Under the pieces are notes generated by a model. The model did not search any database and was not told the origin of the DNA. It worked only from the letters and a program-made list of their open reading frames with translations. A stretch of 64,000 nucleotides of DNA from Solanum dulcamara (lineage: Eukaryota; Streptophyta; Magnoliopsida; Solanales; Solanaceae): contig NC_077238.1 of NCBI RefSeq assembly GCF_947179165.1, positions 35,340,793-35,404,792 on the forward strand, read 5' to 3'. Of the stretch, positions 1 to 12,840 are shown piece after piece. Both the position numbers and the translations under genes were made by a program. The number at the start of each line of letters is the position of its first letter. The first letter of the stretch is position 1.

Positions 1-121
1 TACATAGTCAGTGTAGGATAGGATTATACTGTTGGTTCGGGTGAGTCCTCACTTCAGTCCCTGATATGGACTTATATTGTATTCATGAGATGAGTTACGC
101 CCTTTACCTTGGCAAGGTATT
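1..121 (+). repeat. 3' part of an A-type gypsy LTR, left piece
   Basis: This stretch aligns by eye with 17385-17515 inside the 5' LTR of element A: the same order of 'gtaggataggat', 'ggttcgggtgagtcctcactt' and 'ggcaaggtatt' blocks. It is interrupted after the pentamer GTATT (117-121) by a solo LTR, and the same LTR resumes at 2160. The LTR start is outside the window, so I cannot tell whether this was a full element or a solo LTR. Confidence 0.75.
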
Positions 122-2159
122 TGTCACGACCCAAACTAGGGCCTAGATGTGACACTCCTCAACCAAGACTCTTAGCATATTATAAGCATACATAAGGTAA
201 CAAATAAGCAGAAACTCATAAAAGTCCAAGAAGATATAACATAACTAGAGAGGATGAAAACAACATATACTCCTTACACATTTATCCAACATGCCTCTAC
301 ATGACTACATAGGCGGGGACTAGGATATGTTCCTAGCTCACCCTTAAACAAAGAAATAACCCGATATAGAATAGTCTGAAAACATCATCAAAGTCTAGAA
401 ACAACGACAATGGAAAGATAGACTTGGCTTGCCCTCAAAGAATGAGGACTCACCTTATAAATCTTCAAAAGATCACCAACTAGCCACGGGAATAGGATGG
501 AGCTCCATCCCTACATTAAGATACAATTTAGGTAAAGAAATATATATTAGTATGTTTGAATGTACTAAGTATGTAGGCAATGCAATGCATAGTTGTGCTA
601 ATAACCATATCAATAAAAGAATGATAGGAGAGGTAGTAAAATAATAAGCAAACAGAAGAAGGGTCAATGCACAATAAACCATAAGAGTATCACATAAAAG
701 TAAAGAATAAGAGTAGTCTTGTAAACATCATAAGGACCATACATATATGGGAGATAACCCTATCCGCCAATAAGACCATGCGAGCAATTATATAAAATCT
801 GATGATACCCACATCGAGAAAAGGGGGCTATTTGTCAAGGTAGACTCCGTCCAATCATTAACATATTCTATATGTGGATCCACTAGCTAGGCCATATTGA
901 CTAACCAATGGTGGCAACGTAGTTTAATGGACTAGAGGTTTCTACTAAGGCTTAGGTCGAGCCCCCACCTCAAAGTCCTCTCAGTGCTAGGTCAACATCC
1001 GGCAGAATACATATTATATCACAATCATAAATCGTACTTGCCATAAATCATAAGTTTCATAATCATACTTCATAAACTTGTTTATAGGAATAGCTCATTA
1101 TCATGTGATTCATGTAATGTGGGTGTAGGCCTTCCATCATTACGAATCCTTTTTATAGAAACATCATTAGGGTCTTAAGTCACCCTCATTCATAAAACTT
1201 GCTTACATACTTTAAATTCATGATCATAGCTCACACTTGAAATTAGAGTAGAAACATGAATATATGATCAATTGACTTGGAAATCATAAAATTGACTTGA
1301 AAACATGCATGTTCATATACTTTATATCAACCCATTCATAATTCATGAAAATAATATCAATTGGAGGTATAATTAAAAGTACCCATAATCCATATCATGT
1401 ACCCTAGAGATTAATGTAGTAAAATTCATAGAAAAACACTTCAATTCCATGCAAAATCCATCAATTTATATCAAAATAGATTCATAATCATAATTAGAAT
1501 TATAATTCATGCAATTGAAATAGAGATCATAAAATCCATAAAAATACATATTTTAATTGATAAACAAAGTAGAGAACTTGTTGGACTCCATCCGTGAAAG
1601 TACTCTAGGATGAAATACCTATATATCTTTAATGAGAATATCAAAGGAACTTGAAGAAATTTGGAATTTTGATGGAGAACTTGAGAGAATTCCTAAAAGG
1701 TCTTCAATGGAGTTTTTGAGATCCTTTGTATAGAGAGAATTATTTGAATAGGTGAATTGTCATAAAATAAATGAGAATAGGGGTTTACGGTAGTTTATAG
1801 AATCGAATTAGGTCCTAAAAATGTCCAAATTCATTAAATAATAGTTAGGGAAATATCTAAAGTGTCCCCACTTAAAAACTGAATTCAATCAAAAAAACAT
1901 ACCTTGGTCCAAGACACGGACTTGTTCCCAGATAGGCCAATTTTGAGCGAATGAGATTTTGTCCAGATTTTAACTTGGGGAGAAATTGCACAAAGGGGGA
2001 GTAGGTCCGCGATGCAAACCTATCGTGCACCCTACAGGAAGTGCTTTTTGGAGAATTTTATCTTTCGGGATACTTGGCCTAAAAATCCATCGAGGCCATT
2101 TTTGTAATGTTTAACCTTATTATAAAATATTTCAACCTTCAAATACCCGAGATTTTACA
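122..2159 (-). mobile_element. Solo LTR, family B, copy 1
   Basis: This 2038-bp insertion has TG...CA termini and sits between perfect 5-bp direct repeats, GTATT at 117-121 and 2160-2164. Removing it restores an uninterrupted A-type LTR. No primer-binding site, coding domain or second LTR is present, so it is a solo LTR left by LTR-LTR recombination. Reverse-complemented, its 3' part (blocks around the 'cctagggcctag' end, the 'gtcatttatgttctt' and 'ggtaaaa' regions) matches the solo LTRs at 21323-24119 and 26862-28895. The 5' third differs, so it is a related subfamily. Orientation comes from those copies. Confidence 0.88.
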
Positions 2160-2845
2160 GTATTAGATGGTTGTGGAAACGATAACCATTTGTTATATCA
2201 TCACGGTGCTCATAGTAATGGTTGTCGGTTGGAGAAACTCCCCAAAGAGTAAAATACTATTTTTATACTAAGCTGCATTCAATTGCCTATACTTTTGTAA
2301 AGCATTGTCTATTTGATATATTGCATGCTTTACTGAGTTGAGTTGATTATTCTTGAGTAAGTTTCTTTTTAGTTATTTTACATACAATACATTTCATGTA
2401 CTGACGTCATTTGGCGCTTCATCATTTTATGGTACAGATATAGATGATAGAGATCCTCAATAGCCGCATCATTAAAAATCTATTTTCATCCAGGTTTTTG
2501 GTGAGACCTCTTTGCATTTGGAGGATCTCTTCGCCATAATTTAGTCTTTATTTACAAGTCATTTGAGGTAGTCGTGGGTAGTTTGGTACCTATCTAGCGT
2601 CAGTTGTAGAGGCTTCATAGACTTGACAACAGAGTTAGAGTTCTTTCAGTTTACTTTCAAAGTTCATGTTTTAAACATCCTACTATTTATATATTTGATT
2701 ATTGAGATTGATTTGAGAAGTAAGTTTACTTACTTATTTATGCCCATCGGAGTTATATTTTCTACGAGGTAAGTCTTTTGCTTAGTAGTTAGTTAGGCCA
2801 AGGGTTCGCTTAAGAACTAGGAATGGTTTTTGAGTGCGAGTAACA
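2160..2845 (+). repeat. 3' part of an A-type gypsy LTR, right piece
   Basis: This continues the LTR of 1-121 after the solo B insertion and is collinear with 17520-18215: 'atcatcacg..gctcatagt', the 'tgtactgacgtc' block, 'ggtgagacctc', 'gaggtagtcgtgggt' and a final 'ggaatggtttttgagtgc'. The alignment is lost about 30-40 bp before the expected LTR end, where antisense RNase H sequence of element D begins (about 2840-2850). This is a truncation or recombination junction with no recognisable target duplication. Confidence 0.65.
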
Positions 2846-4790
2846 ATCAAGTTGAACCAACCTGTTGGATAAGGATTGGATGCCAACACCAAAGGACTAT
2901 CCAAAACTGAAATGAAGGATAGACTCCCCATACTCACCATCTTCCGGATCGAGGAATCTGCTGTCATATTTTCCTTACACAAATTGTACATAAAAGAGAG
3001 GACATAGTCCTTTAGATCTAAATCCACCTACGCTGCCTCAAATTAAGGTCTCGCCTTAAAATATACTAAAGACTATGGTGATCGGTAAAGATCTCACAAT
3101 GAACTCTGTACAAGTAGTGCCTCTAAATCTTAATCGCAAAGAGTACAGCCACCAACTCCAAATCATGAGTATTGCGCTCGTGAACCTTAAGGTACCTCAA
3201 TGCATGTGCTATGAAATGACCTTACTGCATCAGAGCATAACCCTAACAATGTCGGATGCGTCATAATACACCATATACCCCTTACCCTCAACTGGAAGAA
3301 TCAAAATAGAAATTGTGGTAAGCAACTCCTTGAGCTTTAGAAAGCTTGCCTCGCACTCGTCCGACCACTCAAAAGGAACATCCAATCTAGTCATCCTAGT
3401 CAACGGCGAGAGGAAAAGCCCTCGATGAACAAACTGTAGTAGCCTACTAACCTGATAAAACTCTTATTCTCTGACACTGAGGTTGGCCTAGATCAATCAT
3501 GAACTGCCTCAATCTTTGTTGGGTCTACCATAATCCCATCCTTGGACACTACGTTCCCAAAAAATGCTACAAACTCAAGCCAGAACTCGCACTTCAAGAA
3601 CATGGCATAAAGCCACTGATCTCTCAAAGTCTAGAGAACAATCCTTAGTTGTTTCTTGTGATCCTCACTCTCTTCGAGTAAACCAAGGATATCATCGATG
3701 AAAAAAATGATGAAGAAGTTATATAAGGCCTGAAAACACACATCATCAATTCCATGAATGTTGTTAGGGAATTGTTCAAACCAAAATACATCACTAGGAA
3801 CTCATAATGGTCGTAACGATTTGTAATAGTTATCTTAGGGATATCCTCTACCCTAATACTTATCTAATAATAATTAGATTTCCCATCAATCTTAAAAAAC
3901 AATGTGGAGTCCTAAAGTTGATCAAATAAGTCATCAATACAAGGCATAGGGTACTTATTATTCATCGTCACTATAATCATCTGTCTGTAATCAATACACA
4001 TATGCATTGAACCATCTTTGTTCTTTATAAACTGAATAGAAGCACCCTAAGGCAAGACATTTAGTCTAATGAAGCCCTTATCCAAAGATCATGAAGCTGA
4101 ATATGGAGATCTTTATGCTTAGTGGGTGTCATATGGTAGGGTGGAATATAAATAGGGAGTGTCTAGCTCAAGATAAATAGCATAATAAAAAGCACACGCA
4201 GGAGGAAGGCCAGGTAAGTTGGTAGGGAAGATATATGTGAACTCAGACATAATAGTAACAAAATCAACTATAGGTTCCTAACTACTAACATCACAAACAT
4301 AAGCCAAATAGGCTAAGCACCTGCTAGATACTAATCATTGAGCCTGAAAATAAGAGATAATTCAAATCGGTGTGTGGCTATTGGAACCAAGCCACACTAT
4401 CGAGGGGATACTAGGCATGGCTAAGGTAATGGTCTTGGCAAAGCAATCCAGGACACATGGTAGGGAGATAACCAGTCCATACCTAGAATAACATCAATGT
4501 CTAACATATCAAGAAAAATAAGGTTAGCTCAAATATAACACTCTCGGATCATCACAACATAAGCTCTATAGACCTGATCCACTATTAAAGAATCACCCAT
4601 AAGAGTCGACACATGCAATGATAATGACAAAGGCTCAAACAAACTCCAATCAAGAAAAAAAATAGACACATATTAATATATGGAGATTGGATATAAAAAA
4701 TCAATAGTTGGCTGATGACAAACTAAAATCGTACCTACAATAACTAAATTTGAGGCCTCAGTCTTCAGCCAAATAGGAATCATATAGAAA
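2846..4790 (-). pseudogene. Gypsy (element D, truncated second copy) protease-RT-RNase H remnant
   Basis: Reading the minus strand from 4790 down: a protease remnant (an ILGMDWLSPYH-type block near 4460; the usual aspartate of the catalytic loop near 4660 is replaced by tyrosine), then reverse transcriptase (an FIDDIL active-site block near 3690, flanked by recognisable FGL..S.TTFM sequence near 3760), then RNase H down to the A-type LTR. It is collinear with 41919-43500 and with 9114-10962 of the better-preserved D copy. Stops and frameshifts are frequent. Integrase is absent: the copy is cut off in RNase H at about 2845. Assignment to Ty3/gypsy is secure; the chromovirus lineage is inferred from the sister copy. 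Confidence 0.8.
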
Positions 4791-6085
4791 TGACCTTATA
4801 TGCACCTAGACTATGCTCCTGATTTATCACCTGCTCTAGCTACCTAAGAATTTCCTCAAGAACTCTAGTGGACCACCATTATGAACCTGAGCACTGCCTC
4901 TACTCAGAGGTGCTACAGCCCTGCGCTTGGAGCAATCACTGGCATAGTTCCCAACCTTGCCATAATCAAAGCAACGTAGATCACCCTATGGTTTAGGTGG
5001 AACACTATCTGATCCTCCCAGCCTCCACAACATGAAGTCTAAAGTGAGGCTAGAACTTGGTAGCTAGATTGACCATGGGGCAGATAAGCAAGCTGAACTT
5101 GACCAGAAAAGCTCCTACCACGAGGCTGAGGACTATTGTAACTACCCTAAAAGTGATCTCTCTTACCACTACACCAAATACCTCTTGATGGAGCTCCTTA
5201 ATAGTATGAATATTGTATACTACACATAAAAATATCTATCAACTGATGCAAAGTACTTTGAAGTAATTTGGAGTAGATGTCTCAAGCCTCAAACAAAAGA
5301 GCAAACTCTATCCTCCTTCGTAGGTAGAATCATAGTAGCATGCCTAGAGAGCTCATGAAAATAGGTCTCGTACTCTGATATTGACATTGAACCATGCTCT
5401 AGTCTAATAAATTTATCTCTAGATTTGTCCCTAACACTACAGGGTATGCAATTTGCAAAGAATGCCTTAAATAATTGTGTCTAAATCAGAGGCGGGGAAC
5501 CAACTGGTCTACCTCCATGAATGTTTTCCATCACTGTCAGGCTGGTCCATCTAACTGATATACAGTATACTTGGTCCCTCTCAAATCAACCAAACCCAGT
5601 GAATATAATCTCTCACGGCAAAGTCAAAAATTTGTGACTATTTTCTCATGTAACCCCTAAAAACCTTGAAGGGGTCAACCTAAAAAATATATCCAGTATC
5701 TACTGCTCCTCCATAATCATGGCGGTCTCAATACCATAGGTTGAGAAGCCACAGGTGCTAGTAGTACATCTATATGAGGATCCCTAGTGAGAGGCTATGC
5801 TCTAGGCCAACTGGGGCCTGCTACATACTCCCAAGCACTGTAAGTAATCAAATAATAGCCATTGTAAGTCCTAGCACATCTATAGGTCTGAGGGGTGTCT
5901 GGACTGGTCCCAGCCCTATCGGCTGCAGAGGAATGGGTGCATATTAAGTCTTAATAATTAGATCAGAAGTTGTTGCAGCACGTGCAAGACCTTGGGGACA
6001 ACCTCTAGCCCTTCCCCTAGTTGGGGCTTTACTTGCCTGCTCGGGAGCATTGTCCCCAGCTGCAGCACCTCTCATACATACCATC
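4790..6085 (-). pseudogene. Gypsy (element D, second copy) gag remnant
   Basis: The likely start codon is at about 6083 on the minus strand, opening MVCMRGAAAGDNAPEQ and then an Arg/Gly-rich stretch. It is collinear with the gag start at about 44740 in the other copy (MVCTRGATAGDDAPE). Near the end (about 4935-4980) there is a zinc-knuckle remnant CFDYGKVGNYASDC, in which the second Cys is Tyr and the His is Asn, so zinc binding would be lost. Many stops interrupt the reading frame. Gag would be the nucleocapsid/capsid precursor of the element. Confidence 0.75.
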
Positions 6086-6294
6086 TTTGAAAGAGTGAAA
6101 TAAATGAGAATTCAAAAAACCAATAGGAATAAGAATGCACGATATGGAATCAAACCCTAAATATGTCTTATAGCCTCCCGAAGATAGGATGTAGACGTTT
6201 CCGTACTGATCTATAAGACTCTACTAGATATTAGCTTTGAACCAACAACACTAGTAAATATAGGGATCGTATACCAACTAGTCATGATATAAGA
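6086..6294 (-). other. Element D leader and degraded primer-binding site
   Basis: This lies between the gag start and the adjoining LTR. Read on the minus strand, directly after the LTR end there is a TTGGTATACGATCCC-like segment (about 6266-6281). It resembles the initiator-tRNA-Met primer site TGGTATCAGAGC with several changes. The sister copy at 44930 keeps ATCAGAGC. Nothing else is seen here. Confidence 0.5.
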
Positions 6295-9113
6295 ACTTGG
6301 GTCATGATGGTACCTACTAAATCCCACCAGTAGGTAAGACAACCCTTAGCTCGAATCCAATGAGCTTAGGGAGAAGAAGGAATAAACAAAATCATAAATA
6401 AACAAATTTAAGGAAAAATAGTGGAAATGAGATATATATACAAAAAACCCTCATATGAGGACAAAATACAAAGATCCATCCCAAAACCTACCACGTCAGA
6501 CTAGACATAGAGAAGAAATATAGAGACTATCTCTATACAAAAGACTAGTCATAAATATACTCAAGGAGATGGGTCAACCACGAACGCCAATAAGCTCACC
6601 CTTAGTCTCTGAAATACTAGCTACAACATCATATGGATAAATGAGGTCGAATAGAGCTCGATTCTTCATTAGGAAAAAAAATGTAGAGTCCAATATAAGT
6701 ACCAAAATAATGGGTACTCAGTAGGCATCATAGGCCAATCAAGCTCACGATTCCAATAATATAAATAGTAAAACTACAAAGGTAAACGACGAAAGTAATA
6801 AAGTTGTCTAAAACCTATATGGACCCCATAAGCAAGAAGGCACAAATAAAGTATCATAATAATAATCATAAATTCAATAACTCGGCCGAACCCATATAAG
6901 CTCAGCGGGTACACACAAACGTCATGCTACAAGGCAAAACTCAGTATTAAACACAAACACCTTCTTGGGTTGTGACAATGGGATAACACCATTTAACCTA
7001 GCATTTACTCAAATCTTACATCAGAATAGCTAGTACTTCAAATTACATCAGAAAACCTTGTCAGGACCTAGAAATCCCCAGAATCTTACACCAAAAAACC
7101 TTGTCGAGACCTAGAAATCCCCAAAATCTTACATCAGAAAGCCTTGTCGGGACCTAGAAATCCCCAAAATCTTACATTAGAATGATTAGTCCTTCTTGGA
7201 ATCTTAAATTGGAAAGCCATATTGAAACCTAGCAAACCCCAAAATCTTCCATCTAAATGACTAGACCTTCCCAGAATCTTACATTGAAAAGCCTCAAAAA
7301 CCAACGCAATTCTGGAATCTTACATATAAATAACTATACAGAAACCCTAAAGCTCCCAAAATCTTATAATAGATCAGTTTTTACAGAACTCGAACATATC
7401 CTAAAATCTTACATCAGATTTGCCATGCTACTATCTAGCCCCATCCCAGAATCTCACCTAGGATCAGTTATATCCCAAGAAAGAGAAGGGTATTGAACAT
7501 GTCTAGGTTGTTATCTCGTTATAGCAGGCCGGTCACACATGCTAACTGGGCTACCCGAAGGTCACAACCTAGCTCAGAGGGTCATATCTAACTCAATTTC
7601 ATTCCCAAATCAATCCACATAGACCACAAAAACCGTCATCTAAGAAAAACTATCCAAACCTAGGCTTAAGATTTACAACATCAATACTAAGACCATTCTA
7701 GGTTATTCACAACTCACGGGGAATAAATGAGAAATCAAATAAATAATGATTAACTCAACATAACCCGAATAGAAAAACAAGGCTAAAGAAATCTAATAAT
7801 GATAAAAATATGGAGTCATACTAAATACCAGCCCAACACATAACATATTATCATGCTAGAACAACCAAAAAGCAATGTCTCAGAATGGTAAGTTGTAGCC
7901 TACCTAGAAGCTGAACACGTGCTCTAAATCTCTAAATCGAGGCTTTCTCTTCTGAGCAGCCCTCAAATGCCATGTAATCAAAATAGTGATCCCAATGTCA
8001 ATACAATCATTTTGACACCCATAATGCAACAATCAAGCATGGGTCTAAAATCAAGTGAAAATGGCATTGTAGGACCTATGCAATGCATTACAAAATTGAC
8101 TTTATAAATAGATCCCAACTAGCTCAATAATCTTGTATCCGAAAAATGGGAAAAATTCAAGCTCATTCAAAGCCAAAACATCCCAACAAATAATCTTAGG
8201 CCAAGAAACTCATTTGTAGGTAAATTCAGCAAATTAATCAACATCCCCAAGCAACTCCTAGCTTAAAGCAAAGAATTCCTGCAGAAATGTCCCAAGAATT
8301 AGCACTCAATTACCCATAATCAAAACGAAAATAAGAAGAAAGAACTGAGTGAGTTAATCATTGTAATCTCCACTCTAGCAGACCTAATATTGCAAGTATG
8401 GCATTGCTGAAATGGGGAAATCCTCATTATAGTGGATATTAACGAGGCTAACCAGCCTTGTAGGAGTGAACACAACTTCATAGGCATGAGGTTGCCTAAG
8501 TGACCAAGCTCTACTGGAGCGAGGTCAGCTGACATGGTCAGCTCTGTAAAACAACTAACTTTTTACTAGAGCGAGCCTTTTTCTCCTCGAAAGTGACTGA
8601 ACTAGCAGTTATTGAATCATCTTTTAGAATTTAAAATCCAAAATTTCTGTCAGGCCTATGGAATTAGACTGGGGTACTACCAATGCAAGAAGAATATGCT
8701 ACTCAACCAAAAATTGCATTCCAAACTCAATGAAAATGTTAGAACTTTCAGCAGAGGTTGTCTCAAAAAAAGTGGGTACACAACCCAGCTGCCATAAGCT
8801 ACAAAATTGGTCGAAATAAGTCTAGAAGCTTCAATACCTAAACCAAAGGTCTTTCTAGACCTAACTCGATATTCCAAAGCTAACGAAACCATAAAAACCA
8901 TATTTGGAGGACATTTACCTAATATTTTGAACAAATTCAACCATTCAAACTTTAAAATCTCCAAAACAAGAAAACTTACATAAAACCAAATGAATGACCT
9001 GATGACGAAACTATCAGTCCTAACAAGTTATAAATGACTTAGGGCCACAATAGAAAAGCTCTAAAGGCCAAAAATATTAACAAACAGAGAAAATGACCTA
9101 GAGGGTCATTACA
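6295..9113 (-). repeat. LTR of element D shared by the two internal regions
   Basis: This LTR of about 2.82 kb begins (minus strand) TGTAATGACCC at 9113 and ends ...ATCA at 6295. On its 5' side lies the end of the integrase/chromodomain region (9114 onward), so it is the 3' LTR of the complete D element. On its 3' side lies a new primer site and gag, so it is also the 5' LTR of a second, truncated copy. It aligns with the LTR 44946-46992, which lacks roughly 620 bp corresponding to about 8460-9080 here. It contains a tandem-repeat block at 7015-7460. Confidence 0.82.
7015..7460. repeat. Degenerate tandem repeat of about 41-46 bp in D LTR
   Basis: Around ten degenerate units carry the recurring words 'aatcttacatcagaa', 'ccttgtc', 'gacctagaaatcccca'. 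Three neighbouring units at about 7070-7190 are nearly identical. The same array occurs in the sister LTR at 45655-46045, so it belongs to the LTR family rather than to this locus. Confidence 0.75.
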
Positions 9114-10962
9114 ATATCCACAACATAAAGGTCCTTCATCCTTGAAAGTAAAGAGTCAAAAAGTACTAAAGGCTCAAATAGGTAGGGATAGTAGTCTTGC
9201 ATCTCATGCTTGGTATCCAAGGTAGCCTCCTCAACTAGATGGTGCCTCCATAGGACCTTAACCACATGAATATCCCTTGAGTACAGCTACCTGATATCCC
9301 TAGATAAAATAGCAATTAGCTCCTCTATGAAGGTCAAACAGTCATCCAACTAGACTAAGTCATACCAGAACACATAAAACTCATCAGAAAGGTATCGATG
9401 AAGCATTGACACGTGAAAACTTAATAAACATATGAAAAATCAAGAGGAAATGACAAATCATATACAACATCACTAATGGCTCGAAGGATATTAAAAGGCC
9501 CAATATACTTGGGGTTAAGATTGCCTTGTCTCTCAAATCTCATCACGTCCTTCAAGGAAAACCCTCAGAGGGAAATGAAATCACTTATACCAAAACTTAA
9601 AGGAAGACACATACGGTCAGTATAACATTTATGCCTGCTCTGAACCTCTTATAGTCTATCTTGAATCACGTAACTTGGGCCAAAGCATCCTAAAGAGAGC
9701 CTGTACCATGGGCATAGGCTTCGAAGCCTCAAACAAAACAACTTCTTAAACAGGGCCATCTGAATACTCGAATGATATTTGTTATTATAAGAAAACTCCG
9801 CCAAATCCAAAAACCGATCCCATTGACCCCTAAAGTCCAATACACAGGCTCAAAGCATATCCTTCAAAACATGAATAGTCCGCTCTGGCTTCCCATTAGT
9901 CTATGGTGAAATGTTGTGCTAATATTATCCTAAGTACCAAACTCTTCCTGTAATGCCCGCTAGAAATAAAAAGTGAACTGAGAGCCTGCTCTATGAAGAT
10001 AAACCACCTTTCGCATATAGATACAGGTTAACCTCTTGGCATTGAAGGAATACTAAATGGCCAACAAATGAACGTGATTGATCAATCAATCCACGATGAC
10101 CCAAATATTATCAATACCTCAAAAAGTCCATGGCAACCCTACAACAAAATCCATAGAGATTCTCTTCCACTTCTACTCAGGAATGGGTAATCTCTAAAAC
10201 TCACCACCAAGACTCAAGTGCTCGACTTTCACCTACTAACGACCCAAGCAATGTCTACATAGTCTTCATTATCCCTCTTCATACCACTCCACAATAATGT
10301 TGCCTCAAATCTCTATACATCTTAGTTGTGCTCGAGTGAGTGGAATAGTTGAAGCTTTGAGTCTCCTTAAGAACTATCTGAATCAAATATCCAACTCTAG
10401 GAAAGTAAATATAGCCTCAAAATCTCAAAACACCCTCAAAGTCTAAAGTCACCTCACCATCACCACCACTCAAAACTCAATCACAAATAGCCACCAAACA
10501 TCATCCTCAAATTACCTTCTATAAATTTGTTCCAAAAAGGTAGCGGGCCTTAATACAAGCTAGAACTCAACTGGGTTTAGAGATATCAAGCTAACCAACC
10601 TATTGGCTAAGCTCTGGATGTCCAATGCCAAAAGTCTCTCTGAAATTGAAAAGAAGGCTAGACTCGCCATACTCACTGCCTTCCGACTCAAGGCATCCAC
10701 TACTATATTTACCTTGCTCGGATGGTACATAAAGGAGAGGTCATAGTCCTTTAGAAGCTCAATCCACTTATACTATCTGGAATTGAGGTCTTTTATGGCT
10801 CAAAATAAACCATACTCTAAGATTGGTGAAAGTATATCACAATGAACTCTGTACAAATAGCCCCTCTAAATCTAATGAATAAAAACTATCATTGCCAACT
10901 CCAAATTATGAATGGGGTAGTTGCACTTGTGCACCTTAAGTTATCTCAATGCATATGTTATG
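9114..10962 (-). pseudogene. Gypsy element D RNase H-integrase-chromodomain remnant
   Basis: On the minus strand, RNase H remnants lie between 10962 and about 10600, followed by integrase. The clearest integrase block is 9649-9840 (WDRFLDLAEFSYNNKYHSSI), a signature near the end of the gypsy integrase core. At 9120-9330 there is a C-terminal chromodomain-like segment (VLWRHHLVEEATLDTKHEM) that runs straight into the 3' LTR start at 9113. Stops are numerous. This is the second half of the pol whose first half is at 41919-43500; the Athila-like element separates them. The C-terminal domain places it among chromoviruses (inference from family knowledge). Confidence 0.82.
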
Positions 10963-12469
10963 TGATTATTTGGTATATTAACAACTCATTGGACTCAAAT
11001 TCATGAATTATTTTCATATTTTAATGCTAATTGAAGAAATTTTATGCTCTAGTTCTCTTGTATGTAGGCATTCATTAGAAAAACTAAGTTTCATAGATTT
11101 GGAGATGAAACCAATAAAGTAAATTAATGAAGGAACTAGCGTCTCATAGAAATAAATAGGCATCTTGCCGTCTAAATGTCGTCTTATTGAATGGAGCAAG
11201 GCTACCTTAGTATCGATGTTAGAACCGGCATGGTAAAATGAATGATCAGTGTTTCATTGATCCCAAAGTAGTAGCTCTTATGAGAACTGAAGGTTGAAAT
11301 GAAGAAGCAACTGGCGGTCCACAAATCTGGATCAATTCTCTATAATTCAGGATCGATGTTCCACCAGTCCAGTTCAAGTCCAAAAATGGAAGCTTAAGGG
11401 CAAAAATATAATTATGGAAATTAGTGCTTCCTTTGGAATGTTACTAGGATGTAATGGAGATTTGTGTAATTATGTACCATTATCATTTTCCAATTAGGGA
11501 TAGTAAAGAGAGATCAATTCTGGTAAAAAGATATTCATAGAGACTAGATAACAACGTCTTAGCTTGTAAAGGAAGAAACCTTATATTTGTATCATCAAGG
11601 CTTGGATTTTAGATTTTTTTAATCAAATTAGTTGGACGTGGGGATTTTCTACATGAGTATTATCTCTATTTCTTCTTTTATGAGCAGTTAAATCCTTAGC
11701 TAGGGGTGTGTGTGTGCTAGATAGAGGTAAAGGTGTAAAACCTCAAAATGGATATTGATTAATCAGCTCTATAATTAATGGTGGGACATGGATCTATTAT
11801 TGTCTTGAAGTTTTAATCTAAAAATTAGTGATTGAAAATATTTATTAAGCTCTATAATACTATTTTGGATTGAAAAAAAGAAATAGAGTTTGGTAAGATT
11901 CAATAGTGAGGACTTGATGAAATTCCTCTATGGGTTTGAGCCAGGGAAGGAATAATCTAAGTAAATTCTCAACTAATGATATTAGCTAAGGATAGTCTAT
12001 CTACTCAAGAAATGTTTGGTGCTTTATTTGAAAGGGTCTTGGAGTTCAAGATAATCTAAGGGACATAAGTTTGATAGTTCAAGAGAATACCAAAACATAG
12101 CCTAGACCAAATGCTATCCATTTACTAATCAATTTTTTTGTAATTAATATTTGTCTATTTGAGTTGAAACCTTAATCATTATGCACACACCCCTAGTCTT
12201 TTCAAACTTGGTAATCATTTTTCTATTGATTCTATGATTTATTACTTAATATTGGTGAATTTTAGTAGTTACTAACCCCCCTCCCCCCAATATTATATAT
12301 ACATGCATGTTGAGAATTAAAATTTGCTAATTTGCTTCAAATTGTGAAATCAATTAATGGTGATACCATCTCCCAATCCTTATTGTTCAATACCGACCTC
12401 TAAAGTTAGATATTGTTTTGTATACGACCTCCTATTCCCTAAAAATGGGACATAGTTGAGCATTTATCA
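10963..12469 (+). repeat. 5' LTR of an Athila-like element
   Basis: This 1507-bp uninterrupted LTR starts TGATTATTTGG and ends ATTTATCA. It is preceded by TTATG (10958-10962); the element's other end is followed by CTATG (41919-41923), a 5-bp target duplication with one mismatch. A C-rich tract and a TATATATA stretch at about 12275-12305 could be its promoter. The corresponding 3' LTR is scattered over 15682-41918 in five pieces that add up to nearly the same length. Confidence 0.88.
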
Positions 12470-12474
12470 AAAAA

Positions 12475-12492
12475 TGGTGATGTTGTCGGGGA
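12475..12492 (+). other. Athila-type primer-binding site, decayed
   Basis: The sequence TGGTGATGTTGTCGGGGA lies five bases after the LTR end. The known Athila primer site (complement of the tRNA-Asp 3' end) is TGGCGCCGTTGCCGGGGA; several of the differences are C-to-T, as expected from cytosine deamination in methylated DNA. Confidence 0.75.
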
Positions 12493-12840
12493 TTGGTTAG
12501 CGATTATCTTTTGTTGATTTCTAGATTTGAACTTGCATGAATTTTATGTTCTTATTACTAGTTGTTGTGTGTTGTTGCTTGCCCAAACAAGGCAAGATGG
12601 ACCAAGCAGGTGATAAAGAAAGCGTTGGTGATGCGGTTTTTGTAAATAAATTTTTTGTTGATGAAGCACTCATAGAAATAGGTGTGGATGGAGTGATTCT
12701 CTTACCACCGGAGGTAGGGAATGTCGTGTTTCAAGATATCCGATTGATGCTTCGTCTACTACAGATGAAAGGGTTATTTAGAGGCAAGTGATGGAGAATG
12801 CAAACTGACACTTGAGGAATTTTTTGGATGTTTATCCCCA
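12493..12840 (+). other. Athila-like internal leader with an unassigned ORF
   Basis: An 84-codon reading frame (12537-12791) opens with a hydrophobic stretch and Cys cluster (LLLVVVCCCLP) followed by an acidic segment. I do not recognise it as a retroelement domain. It sits where gag would begin, but nothing gag-like follows; pol sequence starts at about 12845. It could be chance or a scrap of gag. Confidence 0.35.

Noticed and set aside
12537..12791. 84-codon ORF with a hydrophobic N-terminus as a small secreted protein gene
   Set aside because: It lies in the leader of the Athila-like element between primer site and integrase remnant, with no promoter or second copy; more likely chance or a gag scrap.
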